A stretch of DNA of 64,000 bases, taken from contig NC_019780.1 of NCBI RefSeq assembly GCF_000317615.1, positions 2,315,840-2,379,839 of the forward strand, read 5' to 3'. Positions 1 to 9,364 of the stretch are shown here, piece after piece. Position 1 is the first letter of the stretch, and every line of letters starts with the position of its first letter. This stretch comes from Dactylococcopsis salina PCC 8305. GTDB lineage: Bacteria; Cyanobacteriota; Cyanobacteriia; Cyanobacteriales; Rubidibacteraceae. The position numbers and the translations under genes are program-made. The notes beneath the pieces were generated by a model, which saw only the letters and a program-made list of their open reading frames with translations, was not told the DNA's origin and ran no database searches.

Positions 1-1
1 A

Positions 2-967
2 ACAGCCCCTGGAGAAGACATTTATTCTTCTATTCCAGGAGGAGATTATGATTCTTGGAATGGCACTTCCATGGCAACTCCTCACGTTGCAGGAATAGTG
101 ACGCTAATGTTGGAAGCGAACCCTGACTTAAGTGATCAGGAAGTTCGTGAAATTATCTCTTCAAGCACAACCAATTCTCCTACTATAACTACCAATTCTG
201 ATTTGAGCGGTTTTGGCATTCAGAGTGCCAAAAGTAGCGAAATTGCACCTTCTTTCGAATTTCAAAATGACGACTCAATTCCTGTTGAAATTCCCGAGTC
301 AGCAGACATCACAGATCTTAGTGCTGTCGATGATTTGGTCTTCGGAACTTCTAATAACGACACCCTCAATGCCGCTGATCAAAATGATCCTTATACAGGG
401 AATAACCAAATCACCTTCACTGGCGCTGGGGAAGACCTTGTTGATGGTTCGATCGCGGGAGATGGTTCTAACCGTAATTATGGTGGCAGCAATGCTGATG
501 AATTATTTGCAGGGAACAACGATCGTCTTTTTGGAGAAGGCGGTAACGACACCCTAGATGCTTCTCAAGGAACAGGTAATAACCGACTTTATGGAGGCGA
601 CGACAATGATGATCTCATTGCTGGAAATGATGATTTACTAACAGGTGGGAATGGAGACGATCGTCTTTTCGTGCGACAAGGCGGAAACAATCTTCTGATT
701 GGCAATAGCGGCGCTGATCAATTCTGGATTGCTACTGATGAAATTCCCAACTCTCCTAACATCATTACCGATTTTACATCAGGAGAAGACGCGATCGGTT
801 TCGGTAGTTTCCCAGACCTTTCTTTTAATGATCTCATTGTGAATCAAAATGGAGAAAACACTCTCATTGGTTTAGAGGCTAACAACCCGATCGCTGAATT
901 ACAAGGGGTACAAGCCAATACCTTAACCGAAAATGACTTTGTTTTTGCAGCACAGTCCCCTGTTTAG
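2..967 (+). CDS. Subtilisin-like serine protease with C-terminal RTX repeats (5' end missing)
   Basis: The reading frame is already open at base 2, so only the C-terminal part of the gene lies in the window. It starts with the end of a peptidase S8 domain: NGTSMATPHVAG around bases 60-95 contains the catalytic serine of the subtilase triad. The Asp and His regions must lie upstream of the window. The rest is Asp/Gly/Asn-rich with several RTX-type calcium-binding nonapeptides (for example GEGGNDTL, GGNGDDRL), then a short beta-rich tail. RTX proteins are usually secreted by a type I system and fold outside the cell on binding calcium. The product is therefore probably an extracellular protease; its true length is unknown. 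Confidence 0.85.
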   Translation, partial: TAPGEDIYSSIPGGDYDSWNGTSMATPHVAGIVTLMLEANPDLSDQEVREIISSSTTNSPTITTNSDLSGFGIQSAKSSEIAPSFEFQNDDSIPVEIPESADITDLSAVDDLVFGTSNNDTLNAADQNDPYTGNNQITFTGAGEDLVDGSIAGDGSNRNYGGSNADELFAGNNDRLFGEGGNDTLDASQGTGNNRLYGGDDNDDLIAGNDDLLTGGNGDDRLFVRQGGNNLLIGNSGADQFWIATDEIPNSPNIITDFTSGEDAIGFGSFPDLSFNDLIVNQNGENTLIGLEANNPIAELQGVQANTLTENDFVFAAQSPV

Positions 968-970
968 TTT

Positions 971-1162
971 CCCCAGTAGGTTGGGTGGAGAGTCGCGAAA
1001 CCCAACCTTAAGCAGTCTCCCCAGTAGGTTGGGTGGAGAGTCGCGAAACCCAACCTTAAGCAGTCTCCCCAGTAGGTTGGGTGGAGAGTCGCGAAACCCA
1101 ACCTTAAGCAGTCTCCCCAGTAGGTTGGGTGGAGAGTCGCGAAACCCAACATTTAGCAGTTA
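971..1162. repeat. Four tandem 48-bp palindromic repeats
   Basis: A unit beginning CCCCAGTAGGTTGGGTGGAG starts at 971, 1019, 1067 and 1115. Within each unit AGGTTGGGT pairs with ACCCAACCT, so each copy can fold into a hairpin. This is the tandem form of the GTAGGTTGGGT/ACCCAAC palindrome scattered through the whole window. It begins just after the protease stop codon and could act as a terminator or mRNA end. Small open frames over this stretch are artefacts of the repeat. Confidence 0.9.
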
Positions 1163-1210
1163 TTACGTGGGAAGTGTTGGGTTTCATTTCGCCCAATCGA
1201 CATGAGGGTT

Positions 1211-2422
1211 TCACGAGTTACGAGACAATGATTCCGTTGCAGGAGTGAGAGCAGTTTTCACACTAGAGGCAAAAGCAAACACAGCTACGACACCTAAAAT
1301 CCCACTGGCAAGAGCATAAGTGCCGCCAGCGCCAACCCACTGCACCGCCGTTTGACTGGCAAAAGGAGAAAGAAACTCACCGATATAGAAGGCTGTGGTT
1401 AAGCCCCCTAATGCTCTTCCCCTAATTTCAGCGTTAACCGTCTTTGTCACCCAAACCTTACAATTGGGAAACAGTAAGCCAAATCCTAAGCCACTTACCC
1501 CCAAACCCAAAACGATAAATTTAATGCTGGGAGCAACCGCGACAATGATATGTCCGACACAAGCAAGACTAAACGCCATTGCCAAAACATTAATAAAGGT
1601 AAATCTTGCTTTTAGCCAACCGTAACCGAGAGACGAACCTGCTTGACAAAAAGTCATGGTTGCAATGGCAACGCCGCTTAAAGACGCAGACGCATCAAAG
1701 GAAGAGCGCAAGTAAAACGGTAGCTGTACTGGCGTAAGATAAAACAGAAACATATGTAAGAGTTCTACTCCATAAATTACCCCAATGGTTAATAAGGGTA
1801 ACTGCGCCCAAGACAATCCTCGGTTTTCTCCTTCTTGTTCAATCACTTCATGGATGGGTTCTCGCAACCAGAGGATCATAAATGGCACTAATATCAAAGG
1901 CGCAAGATAAATGAGAAACGGAACACGCCAACTGATATCTGCTAACACCCCACTGACTGATAACACCACAACTCCTACCAGTGCGATACAAGTCGATTGT
2001 AATCCCATTAGCGTCGATCGAGTCTTATCTTCGTAATAGTCAGCGATGAGGGTGGTAATGCTGGTAATCCCTCCCGCAACCGCAAATCCGAGCGCGACTC
2101 GCGTTAGAAGCAGTAAGGTTAAACTATCTAAGAAATAACCCACGCCTCCAGAAAGACTGGCTAAACTAATTGAGCCAATGAGGAGCGTTTTTCGTCCTAC
2201 TCGATCGATGAGTTGACCCACAAGTAAACCGCCGAGAATAATAGAGAGAGCAGGCATTGTTAAAATTAGTCGCACCCAGTATTCAGAATTGTTAATCTCT
2301 GCAAAATAATCCTGAATCGCAGGTAAAGCGGGAGAAATCGCCGCACTGGGTAAAATGACGATCGGGCTTGCTCCCAGCAAAACCGCTTTTACTTTGAGGG
2401 AGTCACGATTGAACTCAGACAT
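1211..2422 (-). CDS. MFS transporter (drug/sugar efflux-like permease)
   Basis: A 403-residue hydrophobic protein with about twelve predicted membrane segments. The loop after TM2 carries the major facilitator motif A (GQLIDRVGRKTLL), typical of proton-coupled antiporters. The N-terminus is short and cytoplasmic, and the ATG at 2420-2422 is the natural start. It is transcribed divergently from the carotenoid oxygenase gene, with about 145 bp between them. The substrate cannot be inferred; similarity in style is to bacterial efflux permeases. Confidence 0.8.
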   Translation of the reverse strand: MSEFNRDSLKVKAVLLGASPIVILPSAAISPALPAIQDYFAEINNSEYWVRLILTMPALSIILGGLLVGQLIDRVGRKTLLIGSISLASLSGGVGYFLDSLTLLLLTRVALGFAVAGGITSITTLIADYYEDKTRSTLMGLQSTCIALVGVVVLSVSGVLADISWRVPFLIYLAPLILVPFMILWLREPIHEVIEQEGENRGLSWAQLPLLTIGVIYGVELLHMFLFYLTPVQLPFYLRSSFDASASLSGVAIATMTFCQAGSSLGYGWLKARFTFINVLAMAFSLACVGHIIVAVAPSIKFIVLGLGVSGLGFGLLFPNCKVWVTKTVNAEIRGRALGGLTTAFYIGEFLSPFASQTAVQWVGAGGTYALASGILGVVAVFAFASSVKTALTPATESLSRNS

Positions 2423-2567
2423 AGGACAGCAAATATTATCTTACCCCTCATTTGTAACATTACTTAATTTAATTTGCCTCATTCTCAACGTAGATTCGTT
2501 AATTTTCACGATATGGTGAGGCTTTCGCTAAGATAGATGTAAAGTTTTATAAACAGTTTCCCAGCTT

Positions 2568-4052
2568 ATGACCTCTCTAACCAGCAAACCGACTTCTGAG
2601 CAACCTTACTCGAAACAATACTGGCGACAAGGATATCAATCCCAACGACAGGAAGAAAGCTATGATCTGGAAATCCTCTCAGGGAGCGTTCCCAAAGCCT
2701 TAACAGGAACATTATTCCGCAACGGACCTGGCTTATTAGATATTCATGGGATACCCATCCAACATCCTTTTGATGGTGATGGAATGATTTGTAAATTCTC
2801 CTTTAAAGAGGGAAATGTTCATTTTCAAAACCGTTTTGTTCGCACGGAAGGCTTCCTCAAAGAACAAGAAGCTGGAACAATTTTATATCGCAATGTCTTC
2901 GGAACACAAAAGCCTGGTGGTTGGCTAAAAAATGCCTTTGATTTTAAGCAAAAAAATATTGCCAACACTAACATTACTTATTGGGGAGATAAACTACTCG
3001 CTCTTTGGGAAGGAGGTTTACCTCATCGTTTAAATCCTGATACTCTAGAAACGATCGGGATTGAGCAATTAGATGGAATTTTAGGAGAAGGAGAAGCCTT
3101 TTCTGCTCATCCCTGGGTTGAACCTGAATCAGTGATTAATGATCATCAACCCTGTTTAATTAACTTTTATATTGAACCTGGTTTATCAACAACGATTCAT
3201 ATCTACGAATTTGATCCTGATTTCAATCTCTTAAGAAAACAAAGCTATCCTGTTCCTGGCTTTGCATTTGTGCATGATTTCGCCATAACTCCTCACTATT
3301 ATATCTTTTTCCAAAACCCTGTAAAATTTAATCCCATTCCTTTTGTTTTCGGGTTACGCGGCGCAGCGGAATGTATTAAATTTAAGCCTGAAGAAAACAC
3401 TCGCATTTGGGTGATTCCTCGCGATAAAAACAGTGGCGAAACGGTTAAAGAATTAGAAGTCAATGCTGGTTTTATCTTTCATCATGGGAATGCGTTTGAA
3501 GTGAAAAACAAGCAAATTTGTGTTGATTCAATTTGTTATGCTGACTTTCCTGAAGTGGATGCGGATTCTGATTTTAGAGATGTGGATTTTGAAGCATTAT
3601 CTCCTGGTCAGTTATGGCGTTTTACCCTTGATTTAGAAACAGCAACCGTCGCCAAAAAAATAATTGAACCCCGTTGTTGTGAGTTTCCTTTTGTTCATCC
3701 TAAAAAAGTCGGACAACCCTATCGTTATTTATTTATGGGAACGGCTCATCAAGCGCGAGGAAATGCTCCTTTACAGGCAATTTTGAAGTATGATTGGGAG
3801 AAAGAAGAGCGGTTAGTGTGGAGTGCTGCGCCAAATGGTTTTGTTAGCGAACCCATTTTTGTTCCGAAACCTGATGGGAATGATGAAGATGATGGTTGGG
3901 TTTTGACTTTAGTTTATCAAGGGGAAAAGCATCGATCGGAATTAGTGATTTTGGAAGGAAAAACTTTAGAAGAAACCGCACGTTTGGGTTTAAGGTATCA
4001 TATTCCCTACGGTTTACATGGTAGTTGGGTTGATTACTCCCATTTTCATTAG
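2568..4052 (+). CDS. Carotenoid oxygenase (apocarotenoid-15,15'-oxygenase-like)
   Basis: A 494-residue member of the RPE65/carotenoid cleavage dioxygenase family, which splits carotenoid or apocarotenoid double bonds with a non-haem Fe(II). The four iron-binding histidines can be placed in AHPWVEP, VHDFA, HHGNAFE and the C-terminal GLHGSW. The N-terminal NGPGLLDIHG and HPFDGDGMI motifs are also typical. Length matches cyanobacterial apocarotenoid oxygenases, which form retinal. The stop codon overlaps that of the convergent MSMEG_0570-like gene by three bases. Exact substrate is not readable from sequence. Confidence 0.88.
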   Translation: MTSLTSKPTSEQPYSKQYWRQGYQSQRQEESYDLEILSGSVPKALTGTLFRNGPGLLDIHGIPIQHPFDGDGMICKFSFKEGNVHFQNRFVRTEGFLKEQEAGTILYRNVFGTQKPGGWLKNAFDFKQKNIANTNITYWGDKLLALWEGGLPHRLNPDTLETIGIEQLDGILGEGEAFSAHPWVEPESVINDHQPCLINFYIEPGLSTTIHIYEFDPDFNLLRKQSYPVPGFAFVHDFAITPHYYIFFQNPVKFNPIPFVFGLRGAAECIKFKPEENTRIWVIPRDKNSGETVKELEVNAGFIFHHGNAFEVKNKQICVDSICYADFPEVDADSDFRDVDFEALSPGQLWRFTLDLETATVAKKIIEPRCCEFPFVHPKKVGQPYRYLFMGTAHQARGNAPLQAILKYDWEKEERLVWSAAPNGFVSEPIFVPKPDGNDEDDGWVLTLVYQGEKHRSELVILEGKTLEETARLGLRYHIPYGLHGSWVDYSHFH

Positions 4053-4339
4053 ATTGCTTTTAAGTACACCACTTTTACTTGTTGGCTAGGATGATTGGGA
4101 TAATGATTGGCTTTTTCTTGGATCGCTTGCAGTTGTGCCAAAGCTAACCGACAAGGATGACCATATTTTTGTTGCACTCGATCGCTTGCCGTCGTGAGTG
4201 CTTGGCGCGATCGGGCAACAAATTCCTCTAAATCATAACTCTCCCCAGCATAAAAATAGGTTTGTATGACAGAAGAAGGGGAATAACAAACCTCACTCTC
4301 CCCATCGGGCCAAACAATCTCAAACTGAACTTCTGGCAT
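4049..4339 (-). CDS. MSMEG_0570-family nitrogen starvation response protein
   Basis: A 96-residue protein starting MPEVQFEIVWPDG, with the conserved pattern of a short beta-rich N-terminus (WPDGESEVCYSPS) followed by two helices. The family is known as a small component of Nit1C-type clusters that accompany a nitrilase and a radical SAM protein. Its biochemical role is unknown. It is the last gene of the minus-strand cluster here, 93 bp downstream of the DUF1348 gene, and its stop overlaps that of the convergent carotenoid oxygenase. Confidence 0.8.
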   Translation of the reverse strand: MPEVQFEIVWPDGESEVCYSPSSVIQTYFYAGESYDLEEFVARSRQALTTASDRVQQKYGHPCRLALAQLQAIQEKANHYPNHPSQQVKVVYLKAI

Positions 4340-4432
4340 AATTTTAAGTTTCCTCTCAATTATCTAGGATCATTTTTGCAGTGGGAAAAACAAGGCAAGA
4401 TTCCCATCGGGAAACCCCACCATTAGGAGAGA

Positions 4433-4906
4433 TCAAAGTCCTAAATCAGACAAACCAGGATGATCGTCTGGTCGGCGCCCCAGAGGCCAATGATACTGAC
4501 GCTCACTTTCTGTGATCGGTAAATCATTAATACTGGCAATTCGACGTTTCATCAAACCATTTTCATCAAACTCCCAGTTTTCATTTCCATAGGCACGAAA
4601 CCAAGACCCCGCATCATCACGCCATTCATAGGCAAATCGTACAGCAATTCGATTTTCTTGAGCAATCCACAATTCCTTAATCAGGCGATAATCTAATTCT
4701 TTACTCCATTTCCGTCGCAAAAAAGCGACAATGGCTTCTCGTCCTTGAATAAATTCTGCCCGATTTCGCCAAACACTATCAACGGTGTAAGCTAAAGCAA
4801 CTTTTTCTGGATCACGACTGTTCCAAGCATCTTCAGCCAGTCTGACTTTTTGTTTTGCGGTTTCGGTATTAAACGGAGGAAACGGTGGTTTTTGTTCGAT
4901 TGTCAT
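4433..4906 (-). CDS. NTF2-like DUF1348 family protein
   Basis: A 157-residue protein of the DUF1348 branch of the NTF2/SnoaL-like cone fold. Recognisable pieces are [19 protein letters not shown] near residue 22, the WRNRAEF stretch, and the C-terminal [18 protein letters not shown]. The fold usually makes a hydrophobic pocket used for small-molecule binding or catalysis. The gene lies nine bases after the AIR-synthase-like gene and is co-oriented with the nitrilase cluster, so it is probably co-transcribed. Function within the pathway is unknown. Confidence 0.8.
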   Translation of the reverse strand: MTIEQKPPFPPFNTETAKQKVRLAEDAWNSRDPEKVALAYTVDSVWRNRAEFIQGREAIVAFLRRKWSKELDYRLIKELWIAQENRIAVRFAYEWRDDAGSWFRAYGNENWEFDENGLMKRRIASINDLPITESERQYHWPLGRRPDDHPGLSDLGL

Positions 4907-4915
4907 AATTGTTAC

Positions 4916-5866
4916 CTATTTTTTAAATCCTGTTAGCGATTTGTTCTCTAAATCCCAAAAGACGAGAGATTCTGTTTTTGATTTCAGCTTTAATACGGAA
5001 TGACGAATGACTGTCCCCACGACGGCCGAAGTTAAGCCTTGGCTTTGAAAACGAGACTGAACCTCATTGACATGATGGGGGCGAATACTTAATAGAAATC
5101 CATAACTGGGGAAACTCAATAGCCATTGCTTTAAACTCAATGTCGGTGGACAGGGAATCGCATCAAGATCAAGGATCGCCCCACAGCCAGAGGTTTCTAA
5201 TAACATTAAAGCGGTTCCGACAATTCCCCCCATACTGACATCTTTTCCCGCATCGCATAACCTTTTTTCTGCTAACTCGGGAAGAAGATTAAGTTTGTTT
5301 TGTAATTGATCAGGAGAAGCCTCCGTTGCTGTATCCCAACAGTAGGAAAACTGAGGATGAGGTTTCCCTTCTAAGTCGGTGACAAACATTAAAACATCTT
5401 CTGGTTGCGCTTGAAAGCTACTAATGAGATGTGTAGCCCGCCCCAAAATTGCTACACCCAAAGCATCATAAGGACTATGGCAGTTAGTATGTCCACCAAC
5501 AATGGGAACATTCAAGGTTTTGGAGGCTGCAATCATTCCCTCCCAGAAGAGTTGTGCTGATTGTTCCGATTGACTCCATAAGGTATCAACTACTGCTAAC
5601 GGTCGTCCGCCCATTGCATAAATATCGCTGACATTGACTAACACGGAACACCAACCAGCAAACCAAGGATTTTTCTCGACTAAACTGGGAGACATTCCTT
5701 CCGCTGCCAAGAGTAAGTATCCCTCTCCATCTGGAATGGCGGCACAATCATCTCCGAGAAGAATCGAGGTGTTGTCTGGAAAGTATCGAGAGGCAATCTG
5801 AATGTCCTGTTTATTAAGAATACTTAAACTGTCTTGTAACTCTGAAATCAAATCCGATAGCATCAA
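4916..5866 (-). CDS. Sll0787-type AIR synthase-related protein of the Nit1C cluster
   Basis: A 316-residue protein of the PurM/SelD/HypE superfamily. The N-terminal half has the ATP/metal-binding signature GDDCAAIPDGEGYLLL around residues 38-53 and a conserved GGHT loop. The C-terminal half has KDVSMGGIVGT. In relatives this fold binds ATP and phosphorylates an amide or carboxyl oxygen. In this cluster type it is a constant partner of the N-acetyltransferase; in some actinobacteria the two are fused. It lies only six bases downstream of that gene. The actual substrate is unknown. Confidence 0.82.
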   Translation of the reverse strand: MMLSDLISELQDSLSILNKQDIQIASRYFPDNTSILLGDDCAAIPDGEGYLLLAAEGMSPSLVEKNPWFAGWCSVLVNVSDIYAMGGRPLAVVDTLWSQSEQSAQLFWEGMIAASKTLNVPIVGGHTNCHSPYDALGVAILGRATHLISSFQAQPEDVLMFVTDLEGKPHPQFSYCWDTATEASPDQLQNKLNLLPELAEKRLCDAGKDVSMGGIVGTALMLLETSGCGAILDLDAIPCPPTLSLKQWLLSFPSYGFLLSIRPHHVNEVQSRFQSQGLTSAVVGTVIRHSVLKLKSKTESLVFWDLENKSLTGFKK

Positions 5867-5872
5867 AAAATG

Positions 5873-6409
5873 TTAGTTTGTCATGACTAAAGAACGAATC
5901 ACAGAAAACTTAAGGAGTGAAGGAGAGACCGGTTCAGCAGTAGCGGCGGGAGGATAAAAGTTCAAATCAGCTTCCATGAGATGATGAGGACGATCGCGCA
6001 CGATTAATTCTTCTAAAGCGTGCCAATGTTGTCGTTGGAAAAAGCGAACATTTTGCTGTTGTACCGTTGCTAGAAACCGATCGCAGCCCCAGGTGTGGGC
6101 GGTTGTTACTGCTTTGTAAATTAATCCTTTTCCAATGCGCCCGACTCGCCGATAATCGGGATGTACGCCTAAACGTCCACCGTACCACAGTCGCGGTTGT
6201 TGTTCATAAATCCTGACCACTCCGACAACGCGGTTAGGGGCTTCGGTATCGATGGCAACAATGGGATGGGCAGTGAGGTCGATTTGATCTTGATCGTGAT
6301 CAGTAAATAAATTTTGTTCTTGACAAAAAATTTGTTGACGCAGATCAAAATAGGCTTGAATGTCTGGTTGAGACTGGGCTAATTGAAATTGATAACGACG
6401 GTTTGGCAT
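5873..6409 (-). CDS. GNAT N-acetyltransferase, MSMEG_0567/Sll0786 family
   Basis: A 178-residue GCN5-type acetyltransferase. The acetyl-CoA loop is visible as GVHPDYRRVGRIGKGLI around residues 81-97, following the beta strands VVGVVRIYEQ and LWYGGRL. Members of this family occur in Nit1C-type clusters next to the AIR-synthase-like gene, exactly as here. The start MPNRRYQFQLAQ is preceded by a good AGGAGGGA ribosome-binding sequence on the minus strand. It is 15 bp downstream of the radical SAM gene. The acetylated product is not known. Confidence 0.82.
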   Translation of the reverse strand: MPNRRYQFQLAQSQPDIQAYFDLRQQIFCQEQNLFTDHDQDQIDLTAHPIVAIDTEAPNRVVGVVRIYEQQPRLWYGGRLGVHPDYRRVGRIGKGLIYKAVTTAHTWGCDRFLATVQQQNVRFFQRQHWHALEELIVRDRPHHLMEADLNFYPPAATAEPVSPSLLKFSVIRSLVMTN

Positions 6410-6424
6410 TTGTCCCTCCTTTGA

Positions 6425-7519
6425 CTAATTCTCAAATGTTGATAATGCCGAACAAGCCCCACATTTAGCACAGCCGGCAGTCATATTGTTTGACAACATC
6501 CCTGCCTGCTTCAGGAGTTCTCCTACCTTCTGATACAAACGAAACATAAAGTCGCTATCCGGTGCGGGATGATCGGCTAAAGGGGTATTGGTAATGGGAA
6601 CAAAAGGAACAACAAAGGGATAAACCCCCATATTAATCAACTTCTCACAAGCCATAATTAGGGTTTCTAAACTATCCCCTAATCCCGCTAACAAGTAAGT
6701 GCTGACTTCCCCCCAACCAAAGACCTGAACCGCCGCTGCAAAGGCTTCGTAATAGTAGGAAACGGGAACTTGGGCTTTTCCGGGCATAATTTTTGCCCGC
6801 ACCTCTGGATCAACGGCCTCTAGGTGCATTCCTAAGCTATCTATTCCTGCTGCTTTCATCCGTTCCAACCAGATAAAATCATCTGGGGGTTCACATTGGG
6901 CTTGCAGGGGAAGATTGACTCGCGCTTTGATTGCTTGGGCGCATGCGGCGAGATAAGCAGCACCGCGATCGCGCACATTAGGCGTTCCTGTGGTCATAAT
7001 CATTTGCTTGACCCCATCTAAGCGCACTGCCGCTTCGGCAACTGCTGCGAGTTGTTCTGGCGTTTTCCTAGCAATGGTTCGATCCGCCTCTAAGGATTTT
7101 TCGATCGCGCAAAACTGACAGGCTGTTGATTCGTCTCGATAGCGCAGACAAGTTTGTAAAACGGTTGTGGCAAGGACATCATGGCTGTGCAAGAGGGCGA
7201 TTTTCCAATAGGGAATTCCCTCGGTAGTAGTTAACTGATAGAAATGTGGCGTTTCGGGAAGCCCAATCGGCGCGATCGGGGTTTCATCTTGATAAAGCAT
7301 CGCCTGTCCCCTGTCTAAATCCACACTGTAGGGAGACTTGCCAGCGGTTGCTGTATAAACCGGCACCATCACCGTTGTTCCTTCTACGATTACTGCCCTA
7401 TGATCGGAAGGTCCTGCCCCTGCTTTGCGTCCCACTGTTGGGGAACTGGCTTGTTTGAACTGTAATCCTTGAGATTGCAGTTCAGTAATTAAACGTTGTT
7501 TATTCATTGCTGTCATCAA
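6425..7519 (-). CDS. MSMEG_0568-family radical SAM protein
   Basis: A 364-residue protein with a biotin-synthase-like radical SAM core. The presumed cluster ligands are C124, C134 and C137 in a C-x9-C-x2-C arrangement (TACQFC), which departs from the usual Cx3Cx2C spacing but is characteristic of this family. A second cysteine group near the C-terminus (GCAKCGAC) could hold another iron-sulphur centre. The gene overlaps the end of the nitrilase gene. A second in-frame ATG at 7507 (MNKQRL) would shorten that overlap and may be the real start. It presumably acts on the nitrilase substrate or product. Confidence 0.85.
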   Translation of the reverse strand: MMTAMNKQRLITELQSQGLQFKQASSPTVGRKAGAGPSDHRAVIVEGTTVMVPVYTATAGKSPYSVDLDRGQAMLYQDETPIAPIGLPETPHFYQLTTTEGIPYWKIALLHSHDVLATTVLQTCLRYRDESTACQFCAIEKSLEADRTIARKTPEQLAAVAEAAVRLDGVKQMIMTTGTPNVRDRGAAYLAACAQAIKARVNLPLQAQCEPPDDFIWLERMKAAGIDSLGMHLEAVDPEVRAKIMPGKAQVPVSYYYEAFAAAVQVFGWGEVSTYLLAGLGDSLETLIMACEKLINMGVYPFVVPFVPITNTPLADHPAPDSDFMFRLYQKVGELLKQAGMLSNNMTAGCAKCGACSALSTFEN

Positions 7520-8531
7520 ACTGTACTATCTGAGGAAACTGGTTGCGACTTTCAGCGTCCGTTGTTTCCCATTCCGATTGAGAGATGCCAAAGGCGTGCA
7601 ATTGCGACCATTCTGCCTGATTAACCTGCAGTTTTAATAAATCTGGTCGCGCATAATGTCCCACTGCATCCATCATTCGCTTACGCTTGGTAATTAGGGA
7701 AAAATCTAAATCCGCGATCGCGCAGCCTTCTCCTTCGGTAATTGGTTCACACAGAGGCTTTCCTTCGGGACTAATCATCCCCGTGTAGCATCCCCCACTC
7801 AGCGCCTTCTGCAGCTTCTCATCAGGGGTAATCTGCTGTTTTTGTTCCGTGGTTAGCCATCCCGTCGCATTCACCACAAAACAACCCGACTCCAACGCAT
7901 GATGACGGAGGGTAACTGCCATTTGATCGGCAAAAATTTGTCCCACCATCGAGCCGGGAAACTGGCTACAATGGATTTGCTCCTGTTGCGCCATCAGGGT
8001 ATAACGGGCAAGAGGATTATAATGTTCCCAACAGGCTAACGCCCCCACCCGACCTACTGCGGTATCAGTCACCTTCAAACCAGCCCCATCTCCTTGTCCC
8101 CAAATCATCCGTTCATGGTAAGTCGGGGTAATTTTACGGCGTTTGAGTAATAAACGACCATCGCTATCAATCACTAATTGGGTGTTATAAAGCGATCCAG
8201 CATCCCGTTCATTCACCCCTAACACCACCACCATCTGCTGAGAACGGGCGGCCCCTTGAATCGCCTCTATGGTTTCTCCGGGAATGGTTACTGCTTCTTC
8301 GTACAGTTTCAGATGTTCTTTTCCCATGAAAACTGGGGCTTGCACGAAAGAAAAATAGGGATAATAGGGAAGTAACGTTTCTGGAAAAACAATTAACTGC
8401 ACCCCTTCTTTTGCCATTTGCGCGATCGTACTTAAAACTTTTTCTGTTGTTCCCTCACAACTGTATAAAACTGGACTAATCTGCGCTGCCGCTACCCGAA
8501 TGCTTTCACCATAATCAATTTTCATTGTCAA
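7500..8531 (-). CDS. Nitrilase of the Nit1C/Nit6803 type
   Basis: A 343-residue carbon-nitrogen hydrolase. The catalytic triad can be placed at E51 ([12 protein letters not shown]), K133 ([11 protein letters not shown]) and C167 ([11 protein letters not shown]), as in true nitrilases that convert R-CN to the carboxylic acid and ammonia. Length and the HYNPLARY context fit the Synechocystis Nit6803 type. Such clusters have been linked in the literature to nitrogen starvation and, in other bacteria, to growth on cyanide. It follows the MSMEG_0572-like gene by 78 bp and overlaps the radical SAM gene, so co-translation is likely. Confidence 0.9.
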   Translation of the reverse strand: MTMKIDYGESIRVAAAQISPVLYSCEGTTEKVLSTIAQMAKEGVQLIVFPETLLPYYPYFSFVQAPVFMGKEHLKLYEEAVTIPGETIEAIQGAARSQQMVVVLGVNERDAGSLYNTQLVIDSDGRLLLKRRKITPTYHERMIWGQGDGAGLKVTDTAVGRVGALACWEHYNPLARYTLMAQQEQIHCSQFPGSMVGQIFADQMAVTLRHHALESGCFVVNATGWLTTEQKQQITPDEKLQKALSGGCYTGMISPEGKPLCEPITEGEGCAIADLDFSLITKRKRMMDAVGHYARPDLLKLQVNQAEWSQLHAFGISQSEWETTDAESRNQFPQIVQFDDSNE

Positions 8532-8579
8532 CTCTTGCTTTCCCTGCTTTTTGTCAATGAACCAACAATTCTCTTTTTT

Positions 8580-8597
8580 CCCCCTAAAAAAAGGGGG
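8580..8597 (-). promoter_or_regulatory. Intercistronic hairpin before the nitrilase gene
   Basis: CCCCCT and AGGGGG form a six-base-pair stem around an A-rich loop between the first gene of the cluster and the nitrilase. On the transcribed (minus) strand the stem is followed by A residues rather than a U-run, so it is not a typical terminator. It may stabilise or partially attenuate the message after the first cistron. Alternatively it is just another C5/G5 palindrome of the kind common in this genome. Confidence 0.4.
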
Positions 8598-8609
8598 TGA
8601 GAGAATTAC

Positions 8610-9092
8610 TTACATCGTCCAAGTATCGAGAATTAATGCCCCTTCTTTGCGGTGCATTAAAATAATATCGAGAACATCTAAAGGGTTAATTGCACGAATT
8701 CCCGGAATTAAAGAGGGTTCGCCATGACCATAAAGGGCTTGTAAGGCAAACCGGCAAGCGTAAACACTGCCTCCTTCATTGATGATTTTTTCGATGCGTT
8801 CATTCATCGCTTGATGACCGGGAAAGGCTTCATCGCCAATTTTAGGAAAGCCTCTTTGTACCCCCAACGTCACACCAGGACCATATAACAGCACTGAAGT
8901 TTCAAAGCCTTTTTTCATTAAACGACTTGCCTGCATTAAATTCACTAAACCAATTGATCCTTCAAAGGCAACGGTATGAAAAGTTAATAAGGCTTTTTCT
9001 CCCGATTCGGCTTGAACATCGGGAAAAACTTTTTCTTCATAATCAACAAGAAAATCCCCTTTTTGATGAGCGGGAGTAGTTACTTCTGGCAT
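8610..9092 (-). CDS. MSMEG_0572/Sll0783-family nitrogen starvation response protein
   Basis: A 160-residue protein recognised from its pattern [48 protein letters not shown] and the C-terminal [22 protein letters not shown]. The fold resembles DsrE-like sulphur-relay or small alpha/beta proteins. In Synechocystis the homologue Sll0783 is strongly induced by nitrogen starvation and affects polyhydroxybutyrate accumulation. It is the promoter-proximal gene of the minus-strand operon, 58 bp downstream of a predicted NtcA-type -10 element. Enzymatic activity is unknown. Confidence 0.85.
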   Translation of the reverse strand: MPEVTTPAHQKGDFLVDYEEKVFPDVQAESGEKALLTFHTVAFEGSIGLVNLMQASRLMKKGFETSVLLYGPGVTLGVQRGFPKIGDEAFPGHQAMNERIEKIINEGGSVYACRFALQALYGHGEPSLIPGIRAINPLDVLDIILMHRKEGALILDTWTM

Positions 9093-9149
9093 AAAATTGC
9101 TTCCTTGCTAATGAATTTTGCTTTTACTAAACGAGTGACATTAATGATT

Positions 9150-9192
9150 AATTTACAAGCAAGATTTTCTCAATTCCTGTAGCATCAATAAC
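9150..9192 (-). promoter_or_regulatory. Candidate NtcA-activated promoter of the nitrilase operon
   Basis: Read on the minus strand, GTT-N8-TAC (9192 to 9179) is one base from the NtcA consensus GTA-N8-TAC. It is followed after 23 bases by TAAATT (9155 to 9150), which fits the TAN3T -10 element. Class II NtcA promoters place these parts 22-23 bases apart. Transcription would start near 9143, giving a leader of about 50 nt before the MSMEG_0572-like gene. Confidence 0.6.
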
Positions 9193-9364
9193 AGAATATA
9201 AGTTTTATCAAAAGTGATAGTTTAGCAAGGACTTTCCTTAACAAAATGAGCCTATTTCGAGAAGGAAAACGATAAAATCCTACACTGTCGGGCTTAAATA
9301 ACAGTTTGCCTCACCTAGGGAAATCAATAGGGGAGGATCAATCCCTTTGTTGTTAACTAAATTT

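Noticed and set aside
964-1205. Small proteins with LGFATLHPTYWG or SLPSRLGGESRNP repeats
   Set aside because: The frames come from translating the 48-bp palindromic repeat, which is a multiple of three and so stays open; no start signal or family.
8580-8597. Terminator that would split the nitrilase operon
   Set aside because: No U-run follows on the transcribed strand, and the gene order and spacing favour a single operon.
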